Assembly: GCA_004297665.1 (NCBI GenBank)
Contig: SCUP01000348.1
Span: 1 to 11,691 of the forward strand
Direction: 5' to 3'
From: Nitrosarchaeum sp.
GTDB taxonomy: Archaea > Thermoproteota > Nitrososphaeria > Nitrososphaerales > Nitrosopumilaceae
DNA length: 11,691 nucleotides
Below the pieces are notes generated by a model. It was not told where the DNA came from, ran no database searches, and was given only the letters and a program-made list of their open reading frames with translations. The position numbers and the translations under genes are program-made. Within the stretch, counting starts at the first letter, position 1. Every line of letters starts with the position of its first letter. Shown one piece after another: positions 5,475 to 11,691 of this stretch.

Positions 5475-8165
5475 TTGGATAAAAAAGAAATTCTAAAGGA
5501 ATTTTCATCTGACCCAGACAGATACTACAAGGTTAAATTATTTGAAGAGCAAGGATTTGTCAGAAAATCATGCTTAAAATGCAAAAGATTCTTCTGGACT
5601 TTAGATTCTGGAAGAGAATTATGTCCAGATGATGCAGATGACACATATTCGTTTATCGGAGATCCTCCAACTACAAAGAGATTTGACTATACACAAGCTT
5701 GGAAAGAAGTAGAATCATTTTTTGTAAAAAATGGTCACACATCAGTTTCAAGATATCCAGTTGTGTGTAGATGGCGTGATGATCTTTACTTTACAATTGC
5801 ATCTATTGTAGATTTTCAAAGAATAATGGGTTCAAAAGTTGTCTTTGAATTTCCTGCAAATCCATTAGTTGTTCCGCAAACTTGTTTAAGATTCAAGGAT
5901 TTAGAAAATGTCGGAGTAACTGGAAGACATTTTTCTAGTTTTTGTATGATTGGACAACACAGCATTCCAAATTCTCAAGGATATTGGAAAGACAAATGTG
6001 TAGATTTGGACTTTAGGCTATTAACGAATCAATTTGGAATAAAAAAAGAAGAAGTTGTGTTTGTTGAAGATGTTTGGGCAGGTGGAGGCTCTTTTGGTTC
6101 ATCATTAGAATATTTTGTCAAAGGATTAGAGCTTGGTAATGCCGTATTTACTGAATTTCAAGGAGAGTTGGGAAAGCATACAACACTTGATCAGAAAATT
6201 ATCGATATGGGGGCAGGTCTAGAAAGATTTGCATGGATTACAATGGGAACTCCAACTGCATATGATTGCTGTTTTGGTCCAATCACAAATCACTTGTTTG
6301 AAAAAATAGGGATTGATTCAGACTCTGAAATGCTTAGAAAGTATTTTACAGCAATTGCAAAAAATCTGGAGATTCATGAAGATTTAATTGATGTAAGAAG
6401 ACATGCAGCAAACTCTGCAGGGCTAACACAAGATCAGATTAATCGAATAATCACACCGCTTGAAGGAATGTATTTGATTGCAGATCATCTTCGTACATTG
6501 ATCTTTGCAATTACAGATGGTGCATTGCCAAGTAATGTTGGTGGAGGATACAATCTAAGAATGATGCTACGAAGAATTAATGGAACAATGGACAGATTGA
6601 ATCTCAAGCTAGACATTGATGAATTAGTGGATATGCATATTGATTATCTAAAAGATACCTATCCTGAGCTTGATGCCAAAAGACAAGATATCAAAACTAT
6701 TCTAAAATTAGAATCTGAAAGATATGTTGAATCAAAAACAAGAATGGGTAAAATGGCAGGACGTCTAAAAGAAAAAGGTAGAGCACCAACGGTTGATGAA
6801 CTAATCACACTATACGAATCAGATGGAATTACGCCAGAGTATCTCAAAGAAATTGACGTAATCTCTGAAATTCCTTCATCATTTTATGCAAAATTATCAG
6901 ATTTGCACCAATCAGACAAGAAAAAAGATGTGGAACAACTTCCACTTGAAAACATTCCAGAAACTGAAATGTTGTTTTACAAAGATGATCCTATGGAGTT
7001 TGATGCCAAAGTTCTCAAAGTTTTTGATAAATCAGTAGTGCTTGATAGAACTTCATTTTATGCAAGAGGTGGAGGACAAGAGCCTGATCATGGAACCATT
7101 GCAGGAGCCAAAGTAATTGATGTCAATAAACACGGAGGAGTAATTATTCATGAGATAGAAGGCCAGACTCCAAAAGAAGGAAGTATAGTATCATGTAAAG
7201 TTGATGTAACACGCAGAGCAAACATAACAAAAAACCACACAAGTACACATATTCTAAATTCATCAGCAAGAGGAGTATTAGGTTCATGGATATGGCAACA
7301 CTCTGCATTCAAAGAAGCAGATCATGCAAGATTAGACATTACACATCATTCATCATTAACAGAACAACAAGTGCAAGACATTGAAAATGTTGCAAACGAT
7401 ATTGTTGCAAAAGACATGTCAGTAACTATTGAAAACTATGACAGAGGAACTGCAGAGCAAAAATATGGATTTAAAATTTATCAGGGGGGTGTAGTCCCTG
7501 TCAAATCAGTTAGAATTGTATCAATTGAAGACTTTGATGTTGAAGCATGTGGTGGAACGCATGTCAAAAAAACCAAAGAGGTGGAATTAATCAAAATTAC
7601 CAAAACAAAGAGAATTCAAGATGGAGTAGTAAGACTAGAGTTTGTTTCAGGACCAACTGCACGAGAATATGTAAAACAACAAGAAATTGAGCAATTAAAG
7701 AAAGCAGAAGAATCAGTACAGAAAGAACTCAAAGATAAACAAAGAGAAGAAGAAAGACAAAAAGCAAAAGAAAAGATTCCAGCATTGTTAGAGCAAATTG
7801 CAACGCTTTCCAACACTGGAGTAATTGATGAGATTGAGATTAATGTAAATTCGATAAAATCATGTTTTACAAATTCAAGACAATATGATGAATTCTTTCA
7901 CATGAATTTTGGCAAAAAACTAGTCAAAGAAAATCCAAATTCAGTTTATGTTGGGATTTTCAAGTCAGGCCCAACTATTCGAGTAATAGTATACTCTGGT
8001 GATGAGGCATCAAAGAGCAAAAATGCTGGAAATATTGCCAAATCTGTGGCTGAAATCCTAGGTGGAGCAGGTGGTGGAGACGCAAAATTTGCTCAGGGGG
8101 GAGGAAAAGACACATCTAAAATGGATGAGGCAATAGCCAAAGCAAAATCAATGATTTTAGGATGA
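5475..8165 (+). CDS. alaS: Alanyl-tRNA synthetase, archaeal type
   Basis: A class II synthetase that charges tRNA-Ala with alanine in the cytoplasm and hydrolyses mischarged Ser- or Gly-tRNA-Ala. At 896 residues it is full length for the archaeal family. Residues 33-55 hold the archaeal N-terminal Cys cluster (C33, C36, C50), but the expected fourth ligand appears to be Asp55. Residues 65-370 are the catalytic core, with motif 2 at 137-147 (CLRFKDLENVG) and motif 3 at 356-367 (GGGYNLRMMLRR). The editing domain spans about 500-715, with FYARGGGQ at 528-535 and zinc ligands H588, H592, C692 and H696. Residues 733-770 are a charged helix and 785-896 the glycine-rich DHHA1-type C-terminal domain. 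The start is TTG: an in-frame TAA lies eight codons upstream and no ATG or GTG is available between. leuS follows after 7 nt, so the two are probably co-transcribed. Confidence 0.97.
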   Translation: MDKKEILKEFSSDPDRYYKVKLFEEQGFVRKSCLKCKRFFWTLDSGRELCPDDADDTYSFIGDPPTTKRFDYTQAWKEVESFFVKNGHTSVSRYPVVCRWRDDLYFTIASIVDFQRIMGSKVVFEFPANPLVVPQTCLRFKDLENVGVTGRHFSSFCMIGQHSIPNSQGYWKDKCVDLDFRLLTNQFGIKKEEVVFVEDVWAGGGSFGSSLEYFVKGLELGNAVFTEFQGELGKHTTLDQKIIDMGAGLERFAWITMGTPTAYDCCFGPITNHLFEKIGIDSDSEMLRKYFTAIAKNLEIHEDLIDVRRHAANSAGLTQDQINRIITPLEGMYLIADHLRTLIFAITDGALPSNVGGGYNLRMMLRRINGTMDRLNLKLDIDELVDMHIDYLKDTYPELDAKRQDIKTILKLESERYVESKTRMGKMAGRLKEKGRAPTVDELITLYESDGITPEYLKEIDVISEIPSSFYAKLSDLHQSDKKKDVEQLPLENIPETEMLFYKDDPMEFDAKVLKVFDKSVVLDRTSFYARGGGQEPDHGTIAGAKVIDVNKHGGVIIHEIEGQTPKEGSIVSCKVDVTRRANITKNHTSTHILNSSARGVLGSWIWQHSAFKEADHARLDITHHSSLTEQQVQDIENVANDIVAKDMSVTIENYDRGTAEQKYGFKIYQGGVVPVKSVRIVSIEDFDVEACGGTHVKKTKEVELIKITKTKRIQDGVVRLEFVSGPTAREYVKQQEIEQLKKAEESVQKELKDKQREEERQKAKEKIPALLEQIATLSNTGVIDEIEINVNSIKSCFTNSRQYDEFFHMNFGKKLVKENPNSVYVGIFKSGPTIRVIVYSGDEASKSKNAGNIAKSVAEILGGAGGGDAKFAQGGGKDTSKMDEAIAKAKSMILG

Positions 8166-8172
8166 GAATGTT

Positions 8173-11052
8173 ATGCAAATAAAATGGAATGAAATTGAAT
8201 CAAAGTGGAGAAAAAGATGGAATGATACCAAAGACTTTGAAACAGATCCAAATACCAAAGAAAAAAAATTCATCACAGTTGCATATCCATATCCAAATTC
8301 ACCTCAACACATAGGACATGGTAGAACCTACACACTAGCTGATGTTCATGCAAGGTTTTACCGCATGCAAGGATTCAATGTATTGTTTCCAATGGGATTT
8401 CATTATACTGGAACTCCAATTCTTGGAATGGCAAAAAGAGTAGAGGCAAAAGACAAAGAGATAATTGAAAATTTAAAAAATATTTATGGAGTTCCAGAGG
8501 AATCAATTAAAACATTTGTCGAACCAGTAAAGATTGCAGATTATTTTCATAAAGAAATCAAGACAGGAATGATAGAGATGGGGTATTCAATTGACTGGAG
8601 AAGAGAGTTCACTACAATTGATCCAGTGTATAGCAAATTTATCGAATGGCAAATCAACACATTAAGAGAAAAGAATCTAATCATTCAGGGATCTCATCCA
8701 GTTGGATGGTGTCCAAAAGATCAAAACCCGGTATCACAACATGACACACTAGGTGATGTAGAGCCAGACTTTACTGAATATATTTTGATCAAATTCAAAT
8801 ATGAAGATTATATCATTCCAACTGCAACATTACGGCCTGAAACAATTTTTGGTGTGGTGAATCTTTGGGTTAATCCAGAAATCATTTACAAAAAAATTAC
8901 AGTGGATGATGAAAAATGGATTGTAAGTGCAGAATGTGCATACAAACTAGAATTTTTGGATAAAAAAATAACATATGATGGTGAGATAAAGGGTTCAGAA
9001 TTAATTGGAAAATCAGTAATAGTTCCACATAGAAATGAATCAATTGTAATGCTTCCTGCAAGTTTTGTTGAGAGTGGAACAGGAACTGGAATGGTCATGT
9101 CAGTTCCAGCACATGCACCATTTGATCATCAGGCATTGGAGGACCTCAAAAAAGCAAAAATCGAGCCTAAATTGGCCTCACTAGTAAACAAAATCATGCC
9201 CATATCCATTATTCAGACTGAAGGGTATGGTGACAATCCAGCCAAAGAGGCAGTTGAGAGATTAGGAGTAAAAGATCAAAGTGATCCAAAATTAGAAGAG
9301 GCAACAAAGGAAGTATATGGAAAAGAATTCTATGGTGGAAAGCTAAAACAAAACACAGAAAGATTTGCTGGAATAAAAGTAGCATATGCAAAAGATACCA
9401 TCAAGGAATGGTTAATTGAAAACAAACATGCAGATATCTTACTAGAACTAACAAACACCCCAGTAAGATGCAGATGTGGAGCAGAATGCGTTGTCAAAGT
9501 TCTCAATAATCAATGGTTCCTAAATTATGGAGATAAAGACTGGAAAGAATTAGCTACCAAGTGCTTTGATGAAATGAATATTTTACCGCAAGAGATTAGA
9601 TCAGAGTTCAATTATGTTATTGGATGGCTACGAGAAAGAGCATGTGCAAGACAACACGGACTAGGAACAAAACTTCCATGGGATAAGGACTGGATCGTAG
9701 AGAGTCTTTCAGATTCTGTAATTTACATGGCATACTATACAATTTCAAAATTTGTAAACAATGGAACACTAAAGGCAGAAAAATTATCCAAAGAATTCTT
9801 TGATTATATTTTCTTGGATACTGGTGATGCAAATAAGGTCGCTGCAATTACTGGAATGTCAGAGAATATAATCAATGAAATCAAAAAAGAATTCCAGTAT
9901 TTTTATCCAGTAGATTCAAGACACTCTGGGCGTGATTTGGTTCCAAATCACTTGACATTTTTTGTACTAAACCATGTTGCAATATTTCCTAAAAGCAATT
10001 GGCCCAAAGAAATTGTAGTTAATGGATCTGTTTTGATGAATGGCTCTAAAATGTCAAAGAGTATGGGAAATATCATACCATTGCGAAAAGCAATCCAAGA
10101 TTATGGCGCAGATCCTATCAGACTGGCAATAATAATTTCTGCAGAACTACTACAAGATGCAGATTTTAACATGGAGTCAGTTTCAGGAATTCAAAATAAG
10201 CTAGAAGCATTATACAACGAATGTTCTAGGCTCAAATCTGAAAAAAACGACATTCTGGAAGCAGAAGACAGATGGATTTTATCTAAAACTCAAAGTATGG
10301 TCTCTGAGGTTACATCATCTATTGAAAAAATGAGATTACGAGAAGCCCTACATGACATTTTGTTTTCATTTGAATCGGATTTGAGCTGGTATATGAAAAG
10401 AGTAAATGCAAAAAACAGAGAAAACATCTCAGGAATTTTACACCAGATAAACTCTACACGAGTGGCAATGCTATCACCATTTGCACCCCATATTGCAGAA
10501 GAAATATGGGAAAAATTAGGGTATTCTAAGCTAGTATCAACATCTCAATGGCCAGAATTCTCTGCAGAAAATGTCAATGCATCTGCCATTCAATCCGAAG
10601 AGTTGTTAAAATTACTAATTGAAGATATTTCAAATATTCTCAAAGTAACAAAGATTACTCCAAAAAAGATTACAATCTATACAGCTGATTCATTCAAGTC
10701 CAAAGTGTATCATTCCATTTTAGAAAAAGTGATGGCAGGACAAACAAATATGGGAATTGTAATGAAAGAACTAATTGTCAATCCAGACACATCTGATGTT
10801 AAAAAAATTCCAGACTTTGTACAAAAAACAATCAAGGATATTTTATCTGAACCAACTGAAATTAGACAAACAAAGCTAGATTCTAAAGACTTTGACGAGA
10901 AGAGTTTTCTTACAAATGAATTGATTCAATTAGGAAAGAAAGAGTTTGGAGTAGAGATTGATGTTTTCGCAGAATCAGATGATAACATCTATGATCCTAA
11001 AGGAAAGGCAAGACATGCAAGGCCATTCAAGCCTGCTATTTTGATTGAATAG
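8173..11052 (+). CDS. leuS: Leucyl-tRNA synthetase, archaeal type
   Basis: A class I synthetase that charges tRNA-Leu with leucine and edits norvaline- or isoleucine-type errors. Its 959 residues match the archaeal/eukaryotic-type length. The Rossmann core carries the HIGH motif at 46-49 (PQHIGHG). The CP1 editing domain lies at roughly 195-410, with the threonine-rich TATLRPETIFG at 217-227 and the conserved Asp318 in HAPFDHQAL. Possible metal-binding residues are C180 and H190 in WCPKDQNPVSQHD, and C433/C435/C439 in RCRCGAEC. CARQHGLGT at 491-499 is typical of archaeal LeuRS. The second signature KMSKS is at 626-630. An anticodon-binding helical domain spans about 695-800, and a C-terminal tRNA-binding extension runs to 959. 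The ATG lies 7 nt after the alaS stop, with AGGATGAG before it as a possible weak ribosome-binding site. The other nearby ATG (8168) hits a stop after four codons. Confidence 0.97.
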   Translation: MQIKWNEIESKWRKRWNDTKDFETDPNTKEKKFITVAYPYPNSPQHIGHGRTYTLADVHARFYRMQGFNVLFPMGFHYTGTPILGMAKRVEAKDKEIIENLKNIYGVPEESIKTFVEPVKIADYFHKEIKTGMIEMGYSIDWRREFTTIDPVYSKFIEWQINTLREKNLIIQGSHPVGWCPKDQNPVSQHDTLGDVEPDFTEYILIKFKYEDYIIPTATLRPETIFGVVNLWVNPEIIYKKITVDDEKWIVSAECAYKLEFLDKKITYDGEIKGSELIGKSVIVPHRNESIVMLPASFVESGTGTGMVMSVPAHAPFDHQALEDLKKAKIEPKLASLVNKIMPISIIQTEGYGDNPAKEAVERLGVKDQSDPKLEEATKEVYGKEFYGGKLKQNTERFAGIKVAYAKDTIKEWLIENKHADILLELTNTPVRCRCGAECVVKVLNNQWFLNYGDKDWKELATKCFDEMNILPQEIRSEFNYVIGWLRERACARQHGLGTKLPWDKDWIVESLSDSVIYMAYYTISKFVNNGTLKAEKLSKEFFDYIFLDTGDANKVAAITGMSENIINEIKKEFQYFYPVDSRHSGRDLVPNHLTFFVLNHVAIFPKSNWPKEIVVNGSVLMNGSKMSKSMGNIIPLRKAIQDYGADPIRLAIIISAELLQDADFNMESVSGIQNKLEALYNECSRLKSEKNDILEAEDRWILSKTQSMVSEVTSSIEKMRLREALHDILFSFESDLSWYMKRVNAKNRENISGILHQINSTRVAMLSPFAPHIAEEIWEKLGYSKLVSTSQWPEFSAENVNASAIQSEELLKLLIEDISNILKVTKITPKKITIYTADSFKSKVYHSILEKVMAGQTNMGIVMKELIVNPDTSDVKKIPDFVQKTIKDILSEPTEIRQTKLDSKDFDEKSFLTNELIQLGKKEFGVEIDVFAESDDNIYDPKGKARHARPFKPAILIE

Positions 11053-11186
11053 TTCCAATCCAAAATCTCTTGTTATCTGCATTAAGATTCACCAATCTCT
11101 CAACTGTTTTGAATTTCTCTATCTGATCAACGAAATGATGTAAAAACCAAATTTAAAACAAATAATCATAAAACAATGCAATATTG

Positions 11187-11195
11187 TATTTATTA
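11187..11195 (+). promoter_or_regulatory. TATA-like box for the oxidoreductase gene
   Basis: TATTTATTA is centred about 28 nt before the ATG at 11219. This indicates that the gene has its own promoter and a short or absent leader, rather than relying on read-through from leuS. Confidence 0.5.
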
Positions 11196-11218
11196 GGTCA
11201 AAAGAGACTAGCTGTGAA

Positions 11219-11691
11219 ATGAAAATTGCAGTTATGGGTATGGGAGTTGCAGGCAGTTATCTTATTGCAAGACTCAAAAATTCTGAACATGAAGTAGTAG
11301 GATATGAGCGAAGCACGCAAGAAAGACATGATTCTATTTGTGCATGGGGAACAATAAAGTCAGAACTAGAAAAATTTTGCAAAAAGACTGGACGCAATTT
11401 TGATGACTTTTTGATTCATGAGGGAAAGACAATGCACGTTAAAATGAATAACAGCGTAAAATTTGATATCGGCTTGCACGGATTGTGCACATATGACAAA
11501 TTAGCATTAATCAAAGACTTCATTAAAGATTCCAAAATAATCTACGGTGAAGCTCCAAAATTAGAAGATTTGGAAAAAGAATACGACATGATAGTTGATT
11601 GTACTGGATTTGCAAGAACATATTTACCAAAATTAGAAGAAGATTTTTTCTTGCCAACATATGAGTACAAAGTAGAATATGAAGACAAAGT
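11219..11691 (+). CDS. FAD-dependent oxidoreductase, geranylgeranyl reductase-like (N-terminal 157 residues; runs off right edge)
   Basis: The protein starts MKIAVMGMGVAGSYL, a classic Rossmann dinucleotide-binding strand and loop with GxGxxG at residues 7-12. A second strand ends in the acidic Glu30 (VVGYERS), which usually binds the ribose of FAD. A later segment, IVDCTGFAR at 125-133, matches the strand and turn near the flavin in the geranylgeranyl reductase/p-hydroxybenzoate hydroxylase fold, where DASG or DATG is usual. Members of this fold saturate isoprenoid chains of archaeal lipids or quinones, or hydroxylate aromatics. Substrate cannot be read from this fragment. The ATG lies 166 nt past leuS and has its own TATA-like box. 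Family-level confidence is good; the lipid-reductase assignment is tentative. Confidence 0.78.
   Translation, partial: MKIAVMGMGVAGSYLIARLKNSEHEVVGYERSTQERHDSICAWGTIKSELEKFCKKTGRNFDDFLIHEGKTMHVKMNNSVKFDIGLHGLCTYDKLALIKDFIKDSKIIYGEAPKLEDLEKEYDMIVDCTGFARTYLPKLEEDFFLPTYEYKVEYEDK

Noticed and set aside
7485..7491. G-runs here and at 8095-8101 as possible quadruplex elements
   Set aside because: Each is a single run inside coding sequence (Gly codons); there are not four clustered runs.
11053..11218. Search for a tRNA or other structured RNA after leuS
   Set aside because: I found no cloverleaf-like pairing or TTCGA-type T-loop in this 166-nt gap.

Overview
The window looks like chromosome of an ammonia-oxidising archaeon of the Nitrososphaerota (Thaumarchaeota), most likely a marine Nitrosopumilus-type lineage. 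This is inference. It rests on the low-GC sequence, AlaRS and LeuRS of the archaeal type, TATA-like boxes about 20-28 nt before several start codons (leaderless-style promoters), GTG and TTG starts, and exported proteins carrying repeat modules that I recall from thaumarchaeal surface proteins.

Layout. (1) Left edge, minus strand: the first 47 codons of a small unknown protein, with a TATA-like box 26 nt upstream. (2) 323-2695, minus strand: a 790-residue secreted multidomain protein with Ig-like domains, a PsbP/DUF1795-like domain, two tryptophan-rich repeats, a Thr/Pro linker and a C-terminal beta domain. An AT-rich hairpin plus T-run terminator follows it. (3) 2696-3146: a 451-nt divergent intergenic region with a second copy of a ~55-bp element also found at 165-219, three copies of a 12-bp motif, and two of the three copies of an 11-bp intergenic motif. 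(4) 3147-3860 and 3960-5375, plus strand: a membrane-anchored 237-residue protein and a secreted 471-residue coiled-coil protein with a duplicated two-cysteine module. (5) 5475-11052, plus strand: alanyl-tRNA synthetase (TTG start), then leucyl-tRNA synthetase 7 nt later, almost certainly one operon. (6) 11219 to the right edge: the N-terminal part of an FAD-dependent oxidoreductase resembling geranylgeranyl reductases.

Two functional blocks stand out. The left 5.4 kb is an envelope or surface-protein neighbourhood in which each gene has its own apparent promoter. The right block is housekeeping translation (AlaRS and LeuRS), followed by a probable cofactor or lipid redox enzyme. I see no CRISPR array, transposase, tRNA or rRNA. 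No new system can be proved here. The best leads are the surface-protein architectures, the duplicated promoter-like element flanking the 790-residue gene, and the repeated intergenic motifs.
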